From BRH-c54 sp032251145 (lineage in GTDB: Bacteria; Bacteroidota; Bacteroidia; Flavobacteriales_E; Vicingaceae): DNA of 64,000 bases. The stretch covers positions 14,830 through 78,829 of the forward strand of contig JAVVER010000002.1 in the NCBI GenBank assembly GCA_032251145.1, in the 5' to 3' direction. Of this stretch, positions 50,761 to 59,937 are shown piece by piece (within the stretch, counting starts at the first letter, position 1; each line of letters opens with the position of its first letter). The notes beneath the pieces were generated by a model. It saw nothing but the letters and a program-made list of their open reading frames with translations, was not told the DNA's origin and ran no database searches. The translations under genes were made by a program, and so were the position numbers.

Positions 50761-51215
50761 TATCTCTTCAAATTTTCTTCATAAATTTTTACCCAATCTG
50801 CTACAGTCAATTTTTGAACCAATTCGCTTAATAGTTCAAAAGGGATATTTTCTGGTTTTTTAAACCTGATACAACTTTTTCCCATGTCTAATTTGGTTTT
50901 ACAATGTTTAGGATAGTTGGTAGTAAACCAAGTTAATAATTTTTCATCAGCATAAAGTCCCATGTGGTAAAAACCAATATGATTTTTCTGCGAAGCTAAT
51001 CCCATAAAAGGCAATGGTTGTTTAGGGTCGCAATGATATCCGCTAGGATAGATACTATGCGGCACAACATACCCCAACATACCATAACTTACTACTTCTT
51101 CAAAACCTTTTGGTAATGCTTTTTTTATGGTATTTCTAAGTTGCTGAATAACTTCTTTTCTGTCATCAGGAAGTGTTGCTATATATTCATCTGAAGTTGA
51201 TACTTGTAATGGCAT
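50760..51215 (-). CDS. DUF1801/YdhG-like protein
   Basis: The 151-residue cytoplasmic protein shows DUF1801 features: DEYIATLPDDRKEVIQQLRNTIKKA, a SYGMLGY core, GFYHMGLYADEKLL and a conserved KLDMGKSCIRFKKPENIP segment. Some relatives are described as iron-chaperone-like, but the function is not settled. It is 6 bases from lnt on the same strand. Confidence 0.8.
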   Translation of the reverse strand: MPLQVSTSDEYIATLPDDRKEVIQQLRNTIKKALPKGFEEVVSYGMLGYVVPHSIYPSGYHCDPKQPLPFMGLASQKNHIGFYHMGLYADEKLLTWFTTNYPKHCKTKLDMGKSCIRFKKPENIPFELLSELVQKLTVADWVKIYEENLKR

Positions 51216-51221
51216 GGTTGG

Positions 51222-52853
51222 TTATTTTATTATTGAGTTGTTTTTAGATTTTAATTTTACCCCCCAACTCCATACCAACAACAATACTGAAAGTGCTGCC
51301 AACACTCTTCCTATCCAATCTCCAGAACGCACATAAAAAGTTTCTGCGGTATTTAAATTGATATTTCCTTTAATTACATCTTTTTTCCACCAACCAATTG
51401 GTTGTAGTACATCGCCACGCTGATTAATAAAACAAGAAACTCCTGTATTGGCACTTCTGGCAATACTTCTACGAGTTTCTATGGCTCTTAATCTACCATA
51501 AGCTAAATGCTGCTTATAACCAGGACTATCGTCCCACCAACCATCATTAGTAATAATAAAAGCTGCATGAGCTCCTTTTTGTACGTAACTGCCAAAATAT
51601 TCTCCATAAATAGATTCATAACAAATTACAGGAGCGATATTTATATTGTCGTTTACCAAGTTAAAAGCTTCTTTTTCGGAGCCTAAGCTGCCTAACGTTC
51701 CGCCCAAATTAATGGCAAATTTTTCTAAGGGACTAAATAGTTTTGGGTAAGGTAATTTTTCTACACCCAGCACCAATTTAGATTTATGATAAATCTGCAT
51801 TGGAGCATCATGTTTTAGTTGCAAAGCAGTATTAAAAGCATCGTACCAACCACCCGTTTGTCTATCGGGACGAGCCGTTGGTGTTGGCTTTTCTGATGAA
51901 GCTTCATACTCTATATAAGTAGATGCTCCAATAATTAAAGTAATGTGCGGATGGTTTTTTAACCAGTTTTGCAACATTAGGTAAGCATTGCTTTCTTCAG
52001 GTTTGCTTTCAACAAAACCTCTTGGTATAGCCGTTTCTGGAGCAACAACATATTTTGTGTTTTTAGTAATTTTTGATTGAGCCAATTTTAAAATATTAGC
52101 AATTTGCTCATCTTCGGTCATTCTGCCAAACTTATCTTTATAAGGATCTATGTTGGGCTGAATCACCACTACTTCAATAGGATTTTCGGTTTCTATATAG
52201 TTAAGATAAATGTTATAAGAATAAATCATAGGAGCAATTAGCAACACAAGTGCAATGATTACCATTTTTATGTTGCTCATAAAGCTTTCTTTTTTTACCA
52301 CATAAGCTTGATAAAAATGATAAACAACAATATTCATCAACAAAACCCATAGTGAACCGCCCATCACACCAGTATGTTCATACCATTGTATCCATTCTGG
52401 GTTATTGGCAAAAATATTTCCCAAGGTATTCCAAGGGTGAGAAAATTCCCAATTGTAATGCACCCATTCAAAACCTATCCAAAACGCAATTAAAGCAATG
52501 TAACCTCTTTTATTTCCCAAGTGTTTTTTAGCGGAATGAAACCACATAAAAATAATGGTCATAAATAGGGAGTATAGGACTTCTGCCATTACCATTCCTG
52601 CTTCCGAAGAATACCAAATCCACCAGGTGGAGTAAGTATTAAAAATTAAAAAAGTAAGGTACGTGTATAAAAACAAATGCCATTTAGAGTATTTTTCGGG
52701 CTGAGATGCAATTATTTCCTCCAATAATAAAAGTGGAACAAAAGCAACAAAAATTAAAATGGATAAACTTCCTGTTTCGGGCCAAGCTACACCCATTAAT
52801 AAACCACTTAATACAGCAAGTCCTAAAAGTTTAAATTTATACATCATCAACAT
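51222..52853 (-). CDS. lnt: Apolipoprotein N-acyltransferase
   Basis: Lnt adds the third acyl chain to lipoproteins at the inner membrane. The 543-residue protein has six N-terminal membrane helices and a C-terminal nitrilase-like domain. The Glu-Lys-Cys catalytic set is visible in VVAPETAIPRGF, YHKSKLVLGVEKLPY and IAPVICYESIYG. The C-terminal hydrophobic helix (IGRVLAALSVLLLVWSWG) anchors the periplasmic domain. Confidence 0.93.
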   Translation of the reverse strand: MLMMYKFKLLGLAVLSGLLMGVAWPETGSLSILIFVAFVPLLLLEEIIASQPEKYSKWHLFLYTYLTFLIFNTYSTWWIWYSSEAGMVMAEVLYSLFMTIIFMWFHSAKKHLGNKRGYIALIAFWIGFEWVHYNWEFSHPWNTLGNIFANNPEWIQWYEHTGVMGGSLWVLLMNIVVYHFYQAYVVKKESFMSNIKMVIIALVLLIAPMIYSYNIYLNYIETENPIEVVVIQPNIDPYKDKFGRMTEDEQIANILKLAQSKITKNTKYVVAPETAIPRGFVESKPEESNAYLMLQNWLKNHPHITLIIGASTYIEYEASSEKPTPTARPDRQTGGWYDAFNTALQLKHDAPMQIYHKSKLVLGVEKLPYPKLFSPLEKFAINLGGTLGSLGSEKEAFNLVNDNINIAPVICYESIYGEYFGSYVQKGAHAAFIITNDGWWDDSPGYKQHLAYGRLRAIETRRSIARSANTGVSCFINQRGDVLQPIGWWKKDVIKGNINLNTAETFYVRSGDWIGRVLAALSVLLLVWSWGVKLKSKNNSIIK

Positions 52854-52899
52854 AATTTTATGATGTAAAAATACATAACTATAAATTTAAAGAAGAATT

Positions 52900-53430
52900 T
52901 TATTTGGTATTCCATCCATTTTTAAAAGCTATTTCTTCAACTGCTTTTCTGGGTTTTTCTATAAATTCACCATCATAATAACCAATAGCAATAGCTGTAA
53001 CAGGTTCAAAACCTTCGGGTATATTTAGGTTGTTGATGGCTTTTTCAGCAGAAAAACCGCCCATTTGGTGTAAATGTAGCCCCATTGCGGTAGCTTGAGC
53101 GGATAAATTACCTACTGCTAACCCTAAATCGTGTCGGTTATGGGCATTGGTTTTTTCATTTTTAGTAAAGTTCTTTTTAGAAACAGTAATTACTAAAGCG
53201 GCTGCATTTTTTGCCCACTCTTGGTTTCCTTCTACTAAGCAATCTAAGATGTTATTAAATGCATCATTATCTTCTTTAAGGGCATAAACAAAACGCCAAG
53301 GTTGCTCGTTAAAAGCAGATGCAGCTCTACCTGCAGCTACAAAAAGAGTGTGCATTTGTTCTTCACTTAACGCTTGTTTTGTAAATGTTGTTGGGCTAAA
53401 CCTGTTAGCTATTTCGGGGATAATATTCAT
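52900..53430 (-). CDS. Nitroreductase-family flavoprotein
   Basis: A 176-residue FMN-dependent reductase. The family motifs are FVAAGRAASAFNEQPWRFVYA near the start and LGLAVGNLSAQATAMGLHLHQMGGF in the middle. Such enzymes reduce quinones, nitroaromatics or other electrophiles with NAD(P)H. It is followed by pirin and a MarR regulator on the same strand, a combination suggestive of an electrophile-stress regulon. Confidence 0.88.
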   Translation of the reverse strand: MNIIPEIANRFSPTTFTKQALSEEQMHTLFVAAGRAASAFNEQPWRFVYALKEDNDAFNNILDCLVEGNQEWAKNAAALVITVSKKNFTKNEKTNAHNRHDLGLAVGNLSAQATAMGLHLHQMGGFSAEKAINNLNIPEGFEPVTAIAIGYYDGEFIEKPRKAVEEIAFKNGWNTK

Positions 53431-53482
53431 TTTTTTCTAGTTTATGAGTTAGTTTATAAGTTTAAGATTATCTAATTAACAA

Positions 53483-54232
53483 TTAACTCAATTTATTCAA
53501 TTCTAAATAAGTCTTGTAGCTTAAATTTTTCGCTACTTCAACGGTAAATAAATGGGTTTCTTCTTCAACTTCAAAAGTGATTGTTTTTTCATCTTCAGTA
53601 ATAATAAAATCATGCTCTTTTAAGGCCAGATTGTTTACCTGAGCTTTTCCATTAATAAGGTAAAAAGTAGCTACTTTTCCTTCAGGAATAGCAATAATAT
53701 GATTCCCTTTTGGAAGAGTAAGCTCACTAATTACCACTTCTTCAGCATCCATTTCTATTGGACCACCATTGCCTATATAATTTTTTATTTTAATACCGTT
53801 TTCTTCAAAATAATGCAAGTTTTCACTTTTATAATCGTTGTAAGATGCTTCTTTGTTGTAAGTTACATGAACATTTGGGTCGAACCAAATTTGAAACATT
53901 CTTCCACCAGGCATTATTTTTTCGGCATGCCTAATGCCATTTCCAGCGCGAATAATTTGAGCGTCTCCTTTTTTAAGGGATATCCATCTATCAAACTTAT
54001 TATCATAATGTTGAATTTCTCCATCAATAACAAAGGACATTATCTCAAATAATTGATGAGGGTGTTCTCCAATTAAACCACCTTTATCCGACCAAGCATT
54101 TGCCCAATAAAATAAGTTAGAAAATGGTTTTTGGGTTCCACCATCCTGAGGAAAGCCAATTGGTTTGTTTTCGATAATTGCTCCGCCATCAAAGGAGCCT
54201 TTTGCTTGATGTTCTTTAGTTAGTATTTGCAT
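53483..54232 (-). CDS. Pirin-family protein
   Basis: A 249-residue bicupin with the N-terminal cupin around the metal-binding GEHPHQLFEIMSFVIDGEIQH and GDAQIIRAGNGIRHAEK. Pirins of bacteria can have quercetinase activity or moderate metabolic enzymes; function here is unknown. A 14-base palindrome lies just upstream of the gene, shared in type with the marR promoter, so MarR control is likely. Confidence 0.88.
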   Translation of the reverse strand: MQILTKEHQAKGSFDGGAIIENKPIGFPQDGGTQKPFSNLFYWANAWSDKGGLIGEHPHQLFEIMSFVIDGEIQHYDNKFDRWISLKKGDAQIIRAGNGIRHAEKIMPGGRMFQIWFDPNVHVTYNKEASYNDYKSENLHYFEENGIKIKNYIGNGGPIEMDAEEVVISELTLPKGNHIIAIPEGKVATFYLINGKAQVNNLALKEHDFIITEDEKTITFEVEEETHLFTVEVAKNLSYKTYLELNKLS

Positions 54233-54253
54233 AATATATATGTTTTAACATTT

Positions 54254-54267
54254 AATGTATATACATT
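54254..54267. promoter_or_regulatory. Putative MarR operator upstream of pirin
   Basis: A perfect 14-base palindrome AATGTATATACATT lies 22 bases upstream of the pirin ATG and downstream of marR. A very similar site precedes marR. Confidence 0.55.
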
Positions 54268-54290
54268 TAGTTGATTAAATTTTTTAAAAA

Positions 54291-54743
54291 TTAGCCTCTC
54301 ATTTTATCTAGTAATTGATTAATTGTTATTGCTTCATTTTCAGAAAGATTCTCCGAGATGGTATTAAATGAATTCATTTCAACACTCACTTTTTCTAAAA
54401 GAGCAATACCTTTTTTAGTTATTTTTACATCCACTTGCCTTCTGTCTTTTTCGCAAATAACTCTTTCTATTAATTCTTTTTGCCTTAGTTTTTCTACTAA
54501 TCTGCTAGTGTTAGACATTTTGTCTATCATTCGCTCCATTATATTGCTAACAGAAATGGCTTTTGGAGATTGTCCTTTTAAAATTCGTAATACATTATAC
54601 TGCTGAGGACTAACTCCAAAAGGTTTAAGTATTTTAGTAGTGTTAGTAGTTAACCATTGATTGGTAAACAAAATATTAATGGCTAATTTTTGGAATTCAG
54701 AATGAAATTTATCTTGTTTTATTTCTTTTTCTATTTTCATCAT
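54291..54743 (-). CDS. MarR-family transcriptional regulator
   Basis: A 150-residue winged-helix repressor. The recognition region shows VSPQQYNVLRILKG, AISVSNIMERMIDKMSNTSRLVEKL and the wing EKDRRQVDVKITKKG. It sits upstream of the pirin and nitroreductase genes on the same strand, probably controlling them and itself through the palindromes at 54254 and 54793. Ligand unknown. Confidence 0.92.
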   Translation of the reverse strand: MMKIEKEIKQDKFHSEFQKLAINILFTNQWLTTNTTKILKPFGVSPQQYNVLRILKGQSPKAISVSNIMERMIDKMSNTSRLVEKLRQKELIERVICEKDRRQVDVKITKKGIALLEKVSVEMNSFNTISENLSENEAITINQLLDKMRG

Positions 54744-54792
54744 TAAATGAATAAATTTTTTTAATTCGACACAAAAATATACAAAAACATTA

Positions 54793-54806
54793 AATGTACA
54801 TACATG
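54793..54806. promoter_or_regulatory. Putative MarR operator upstream of marR
   Basis: AATGTACATACATG resembles the 54254-54267 palindrome (10 of the first 13 bases identical in place), 50 bases before the marR ATG. A further half-site-like TATACATTTAG follows at about 54830. Confidence 0.5.
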
Positions 54807-54881
54807 TATAATGGTAAAAGTTGTTAATTATACATTTAGTTATTAAAAAAGAGAACAGGTTAAATAAGTTTTAAAACAGAG

Positions 54882-55802
54882 CTATTTTATTTGAATTAGA
54901 CTTTGATAAATTCCATCAATCACTTTTGCCATTCGTTTTATATCTAATGTTTCTATAGTGTCTGTTTGTTCGTGATAGTTGAAATTTCGATAAAAAGAGG
55001 TGTCAGTTATCATTAATGCACTAAAACCAAATTTCCAATAATTTAGATGATCGGAGAAATCTATTCCGGGAAGAAATTTAGGTCCTGTAAATTTTTTAGT
55101 AGTAATAGATTTTGATTTTTTATAACGCTTAACAAATTTTCGGGCAAACTTTCCTGAGCCAAATTTTCTTACTAAGGTAATGTAATTTCCTTTATTTCCA
55201 TAAAAAAGCGACAATAATCCAACTGGATATGTTTGTGATTTTTTCTCATCACTAAAATAACCAATCATTTCAACCGAAAGCATTCCATAAATATCAATAT
55301 TATTATCTTTTAAGTATTTTGCATGAATATAACTCCCCATGTATTCGGTTTTAAAGTGAGGAGGTTCTTCGAGTGTGTAAGCAACCAAATCAATGCGGTA
55401 GTTTAATGGTTTGTTTTTTAGCATTCTTGCTAGTTCAAGCAAACCTACCACTCCACTTGCATTGTCATCAGCTCCTTCTTGGTTCCCGCAAACATCATAA
55501 TGAGCTCCAATAATTACTCTTTTTTTGTGTTCTGTTCCAAAAGAAGCAATTACATTTTTGTACGTTTTTCCATTTACATCAAATTCTTGAAAAGTAACAC
55601 TATCTGTATAGGTTTGAAATGTAGCTTTAATGTAATCGGCTATTTCATTTAGCTGATTAATATTTTTATGATTCCGGAATTTTTCCGTTTTGGTAATATT
55701 TACAAGATGTTGTTTAATTAACAAAGTATCGGCATTACCAGCATTTAGTAATAAAGAGCCAAGTAATAAAAACAGTATAACAAAATGTTTTTGTACAATC
55801 AT
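54882..55802 (-). CDS. M28-family zinc aminopeptidase, exported
   Basis: The 306-residue protein has an N-terminal signal segment (to about residue 24) and the M28 metal-site pattern: IIGAHYDVCG, EGADDNASGVVGLLELA, the catalytic glutamate in YTLEEPP and a late histidine in DFSDHLNYWKFG. It should be a periplasmic or secreted peptidase. It is 19 bases from the LuxE-like gene on the same strand. Confidence 0.88.
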   Translation of the reverse strand: MIVQKHFVILFLLLGSLLLNAGNADTLLIKQHLVNITKTEKFRNHKNINQLNEIADYIKATFQTYTDSVTFQEFDVNGKTYKNVIASFGTEHKKRVIIGAHYDVCGNQEGADDNASGVVGLLELARMLKNKPLNYRIDLVAYTLEEPPHFKTEYMGSYIHAKYLKDNNIDIYGMLSVEMIGYFSDEKKSQTYPVGLLSLFYGNKGNYITLVRKFGSGKFARKFVKRYKKSKSITTKKFTGPKFLPGIDFSDHLNYWKFGFSALMITDTSFYRNFNYHEQTDTIETLDIKRMAKVIDGIYQSLIQIK

Positions 55803-55821
55803 GAGATAAATTTAAACTTTT

Positions 55822-56799
55822 TTATTGCACTAGCAAATTGCAACCGCGTATATCGCTATTGTCAAATCTGCCAAGTACTTCAAATTGACCTTGGTCGTTT
55901 ATCTTACCTAAATCTTGTGTAGCAATAAAACAGCACGAATCTATATTGGCTAAATCAATAATATTTATTGCTCCGGTTTTATTGTTGGCTAAGCTTTGAA
56001 AAGGATCATTAATATCTTTAATAATTATTTTCATCCAAGGTGGAGTAGAATAAAGTCCGTCATTTTTGGCGTAAGCTTGCGAAAGTAGTTCTGTCATACC
56101 ATATTCTGAATGTACCTGTTTAACTCCCGAAGCTTTTTTAATAAGCTGGTGTAGCTCTTCTCTAGTAAGTTCTTTACGCTTTCCTTTCATACCACCTGTT
56201 TCCATTATAGTGGTGTGTTTAAGTTGAAATTGGTGTTTTTCAAATAAGTCGAGCAAAGCGAAAGAAACACCAATAAGTAAGGTTTTTTGTTGGGTTTCTT
56301 CTAATGCAATAAGTTGTTCGGCAAGTTCATTAATATTATGGAGATAAAAACCACTTTTAGGATGCTTACTTTTTTCAATCAGTTTTTCTGTCATGTAAAT
56401 TAAAGAAGAACCATCTCGCTCCAAGTAGGAGGGAAGTAGGGCTAAAATGCAATAATTTTCTGGTTTGCCATAAAACCATTCAAAACAAGTTGTAAACGAT
56501 TTTTCGTAAAGTGTAATATCTTTAACAAAATGCCGACTAGTTGAATTTCCTGTTGTTCCGCTACTGGTAAAAATTATTTCTTCTTTAAAATGCTTGGTTT
56601 TTATTTTGTGACTTTTAAAAAAAGAAACTGGTAAAAAAGGAATTTTATCCAATTTATCCACGTCTTTTGGGTTGATTTTTAGTAAATTACAAAAAATATG
56701 ATAAATTGGATTATTGAGATATTGATAATGAAAAGCGTTTAATGCTTCATCAACAAAATTCAATTCTGAGGAGCTAAAAATATGTTGATGATTTTCCAA
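55822..56799 (-). CDS. LuxE-like acyl-protein synthetase (ANL family)
   Basis: A 325-residue adenylating enzyme with the P-loop-like IIFTSSGTTGNSTSRH, HSEYGMTELLSQAYA and a closing LGRFDNSDIRGCNL. It resembles the LuxE acyl-protein synthetase family but is a free-standing domain in Bacteroidota. It may activate an acid as adenylate and pass it to a protein or thiol. Substrate unknown. Confidence 0.82.
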   Translation of the reverse strand: MENHQHIFSSSELNFVDEALNAFHYQYLNNPIYHIFCNLLKINPKDVDKLDKIPFLPVSFFKSHKIKTKHFKEEIIFTSSGTTGNSTSRHFVKDITLYEKSFTTCFEWFYGKPENYCILALLPSYLERDGSSLIYMTEKLIEKSKHPKSGFYLHNINELAEQLIALEETQQKTLLIGVSFALLDLFEKHQFQLKHTTIMETGGMKGKRKELTREELHQLIKKASGVKQVHSEYGMTELLSQAYAKNDGLYSTPPWMKIIIKDINDPFQSLANNKTGAINIIDLANIDSCCFIATQDLGKINDQGQFEVLGRFDNSDIRGCNLLVQ

Positions 56800-56916
56800 T
56801 AGAAATTATTTGTAATTTTATGACATGAAACGAGCTATAATAAAGCATTTTATTATTTAGCAATATTATTAATTGCGAGTTACATAAGACCGATTTATCA
56901 AAATAAAAACTCCCTT

Positions 56917-57408
56917 ATGAACCGAGTTGTAAAATTAAGTATAATAATGTCAATTTTTTTTGCGGTAGCTTGCGAAAAAGATGACCCTACACCTGTGTCG
57001 CCCGTAATTACTTTTTTGGATGGAGGGTTAGCTACAGATGGTTCTTTTGCGTTGGTTAGGTTTGAGTTTTATGATGGAGATGGAGATTTAGGCTTAAAGC
57101 AAGATGAAAGTGAAGGCGATCAACAATTTAATTTGTTTGTTGATTATTACGAAAAACAAAACGGTGTTTGGATATTAAAATCGCCAATTATTACATTTAA
57201 TGTAGCTGAAAGCAAATTTGATACAACAGAATTACATTTAAGAATCCCTTTTATAGAAAATGAAGCCAAACGCCCATTAGAAGGAGAAACAGAAGTAAAA
57301 TTACTATTCGATTTTAATGTAGATACCTTTCGCTACGAAATGTATATTGTGGATAGGGCTTTGCACAAAAGCAATAGAATTACTACTACCGATTTTGTGG
57401 TGAACTAA
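56917..57408 (+). CDS. Putative lipoprotein of unknown function
   Basis: A 163-residue protein with a lipoprotein signal (IIMSIFFAVACEKDD; cysteine at about residue 19) and a calcium-binding-like stretch FYDGDGDLGLKQDESEGD. The mature part is a beta-rich domain. Family members are common in Bacteroidota; no function is assigned. Confidence 0.7.
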   Translation: MNRVVKLSIIMSIFFAVACEKDDPTPVSPVITFLDGGLATDGSFALVRFEFYDGDGDLGLKQDESEGDQQFNLFVDYYEKQNGVWILKSPIITFNVAESKFDTTELHLRIPFIENEAKRPLEGETEVKLLFDFNVDTFRYEMYIVDRALHKSNRITTTDFVVN

Positions 57409-58094
57409 GTTAGTTATTGGTTAAAAGTTATTTGTGTTTATTATCTCGAAGAAATGAAAGATCTATTTGATAGAACACCGATAACACGGATTTAACTGCT
57501 ATTCATGGAAAAATTATTGGGAATCTGTTTAATTTGAAGAAAGTGTTGTGCTTGTGTTAGGTAATGTATTAGTAAAAGATACTCTTGTCTTTCTTTTGTC
57601 TTGATACAAAAGAAGCAAAAAATCAAGACTCCTGATTAATTTATGGTTTTCTAAGCGGTTAAATTTGCCACACAACCCAAGCCCTGTAACTGTTCTTCTT
57701 TTTATTGCCAAGCAAAAGGAACTATTGCCTGTTCTTTGTTGATTTTTTGCAGTTAAAGGATTGCTTACACCTAGCCCTCACTAAATTGTAACCACAAGAA
57801 AACTGGCTAACTTAATCAAAGGTCGGTCTTTATATATTTTGAAAGCCTAGAACCTTTAAACTTTTAACCTTATAAACTACTAAACTATCTATTGCCGTCA
57901 TTCCCGAAATTTATGCAGTGCAACATAAATTATCGGGAACCTGTTCTAGGTTTATATATTTGGAGAAAAATATGTAAGCAAAAACTTCATCTATATTAAT
58001 TATCACCAATCATATAAAACCGACATTGCGGAGATTAATTGCTATAATCTAAGCATATTTTGCGGAGAAAGTTTTGTTTGCGGAGAATAAGGCG
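57409..58094. other. 686-bp intergenic stretch, repeat-rich
   Basis: No credible gene is seen. The stretch holds the left copy of a 58-bp direct repeat (57455-57512), a TCTTTTGT/ACAAAAGA hairpin near 57590-57611, an imperfect inverted element around 57896-57941 (GTCATTCCCGA and TTATCGGGAA parts), and several TGCGGAGA motifs before the Fic gene. A short minus-strand open frame (57529-57711) has repeat-like composition and is not called. Confidence 0.75.
57455..57512 (+). repeat. 58-bp direct repeat, left copy
   Basis: It matches 59733-59790 at 55 of 58 positions by hand alignment. The two copies flank the Fic module. Confidence 0.85.
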
Positions 58095-58122
58095 TATATT
58101 TGTCGCATAATTTGCGGAGAAT
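58024..58122 (+). promoter_or_regulatory. Four TGCGGAGA iterations upstream of fic
   Basis: TGCGGAGA occurs near 58025, 58061, 58078 and 58114. The last overlaps the likely ribosome-binding region of the Fic gene. The Bacteroidota -7 box TATATTTG lies at 58095-58102. They may be operator or translational sites. Confidence 0.5.
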
Positions 58123-59224
58123 GAAAATTTATATACACGAAAAAGAAAACTGGACAGACTTCACTTGGGACAATAAAAAAGTGATGATAAAATTAGGTGA
58201 AGCTAGAAATCAACAAGGAAGACTGTTAGGTAAAATGGAATCGCTTGGTTTTGATTTACAAAATGAAGCAGTATTAAACACGCTGACTTTAGATGTTATT
58301 AAATCATCGGAAATTGAAGGCGAATTTTTGGAGATAGAACAAGTACGTTCTTCAATTGCTCGGAGACTAGGAATTGATATTGCAGGAGCTGTAGAATCGG
58401 AACGTCACGTTGAAGGGATAGTTGAAATGATGCTTGACGCTACTCAAAGATATGATGTGCCTTTGACCAGAGACAGATTGTTTGGTTGGCATGCTGCACT
58501 TTTCCCATCTGGATGGAGTAATCTTTATAAAATAACAGTTGCAGACTGGAGAAAAGATACAACAGGACCTATGCAAGTTGTATCGGGACCAATAGGAAAA
58601 GAAAGGGTTCACTATCAAGCACCAAGTTCAGAGAGGATAGAATCAGAAATGAAAAGATTCTTAGATTGGTTTGAAAACGAGCATGAAATAGATTTAGTTC
58701 TTAAAGCAGCTATTGCTCATTTATGGTTCGTGACAATCCATCCTTTTGACGATGGAAACGGACGGATTACTAGAGCAATTACGGATATGACATTGGCACG
58801 TTCTGATAAAAGTATTAGGCGGTTTTACAGTTTGTCTGCACAAATTAGAATTGAAAGAAAGCAATATTATCAAAAACTTGAAAAAACACAAAAAGGAAAT
58901 TCAGATATAACAGAATGGATTTTATGGTTATTGCAATGTTTAATTAATGCTATTAACTCTACAGATAAGACGTTATCGAAAATACTTCATAAAGCAGAAT
59001 TTTGGAAAAACCATTCTACCACAATTCTCAACGATAGGCAACAAAAAATCATAAACAGCCTATTTGATGGATTTGATGGAAAGTTGACGACATCGAAATG
59101 GGCAAAAATTAATAAATGCTCACAGGATACTGCTCTTCGAGATATTCAGGATTTAATAAAGAAGGATATATTACAAAAAGAAGCAAGCGGAGGAAGAAGC
59201 ACAAATTATGAATTGAAAAAATGA
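58121..59224 (+). CDS. Fic-family protein with N-terminal inhibitory motif
   Basis: A 367-residue Fic protein with an N-terminal DUF4172-type domain, the class II inhibitory motif SSEIEGE (about residues 64-70), and the intact core HPFDDGNGRITR. Fic enzymes usually transfer AMP from ATP to a target protein. A C-terminal winged-helix-like part (LTTSKWAKINKCSQDTALRDIQDL) follows. The ATG at 58121 is chosen because a promoter box covers the upstream TTG. It overlaps the next gene by 4 bases. Target unknown. Confidence 0.88.
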   Translation: MKIYIHEKENWTDFTWDNKKVMIKLGEARNQQGRLLGKMESLGFDLQNEAVLNTLTLDVIKSSEIEGEFLEIEQVRSSIARRLGIDIAGAVESERHVEGIVEMMLDATQRYDVPLTRDRLFGWHAALFPSGWSNLYKITVADWRKDTTGPMQVVSGPIGKERVHYQAPSSERIESEMKRFLDWFENEHEIDLVLKAAIAHLWFVTIHPFDDGNGRITRAITDMTLARSDKSIRRFYSLSAQIRIERKQYYQKLEKTQKGNSDITEWILWLLQCLINAINSTDKTLSKILHKAEFWKNHSTTILNDRQQKIINSLFDGFDGKLTTSKWAKINKCSQDTALRDIQDLIKKDILQKEASGGRSTNYELKK

Positions 59225-59649
59225 AAGAAAAAAAGATAATCTTAATAGTAGTTACTATTATCATTACCGTAGTCTATGTGTTTTGGAAAAATGTTTCAGT
59301 TGACCCAAATAAGACTAAAATTAATGATGATGTTTTTTTAGTTAAAGAAAATGGAACTTACAATATTTATTGTAAACAAAATACATATGGATTGAAGCGT
59401 AGTTATGACGTACAAGAGAAAATTGCTTCTAATGTAGATTCTATAATTATTTCTTATAAATATGGAACACTTTTTCATGGATTTAACAATTCCAATAACA
59501 ATTATGAATGGTTTTATATCGATGTTTCTTCTGTAAAAAATGTACATGAAGGTTTTATTTCAGTAGTTGATGCAACATCTTCGACTATAGGAGAAGTTTA
59601 CCTAGATTCAATAATGACGGCTGATGAAACTTGGAATAAATATAACTAG
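59221..59649 (+). CDS. Small membrane-anchored protein of unknown function, coupled to fic
   Basis: The 142-residue protein has an N-terminal membrane segment (IILIVVTIIITVVYVFW) and a beta-rich remainder. It starts inside the fic stop codon (ATGA overlap), so the two are translated together. I recognise no family. It may be the Fic target or a membrane tether; this is speculative. Confidence 0.6.
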   Translation: MKEKKIILIVVTIIITVVYVFWKNVSVDPNKTKINDDVFLVKENGTYNIYCKQNTYGLKRSYDVQEKIASNVDSIIISYKYGTLFHGFNNSNNNYEWFYIDVSSVKNVHEGFISVVDATSSTIGEVYLDSIMTADETWNKYN

Positions 59650-59732
59650 ATCCAACAACTCCTACTTGCCTTAGGTACTGTCATCTTGAATAAAATTTTT
59701 CATTTCGCTAAAAGTGAAATAGAAAAATGACG

Positions 59733-59790
59733 TGAAAGATCTATTTTATAGAACAACGATAACACGGATTTAACTGATATTCATGGAAAA
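59733..59790 (+). repeat. 58-bp direct repeat, right copy
   Basis: Right-hand counterpart of 57455-57512. The two are 2.2 kb apart and bracket the fic pair. Confidence 0.85.
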
Positions 59791-59937
59791 CTCCCGAGTT
59801 ATATTATCCACGAAATGCATAAATTATCATCAATTTAAAACATCAAAGGCGTTTTTCCTAATTTCTAAACTCTAATAAACTGCGTCTTTGTGTCTTTGCG
59901 AGAGTTTTTTTGTAATGCAATAAACACCTAACCCCTT

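Noticed and set aside
57529..57711. 60-residue minus-strand open frame between the lipoprotein and fic
   Set aside because: It overlaps repeat-like sequence and has no recognisable family, signal or coding pattern.
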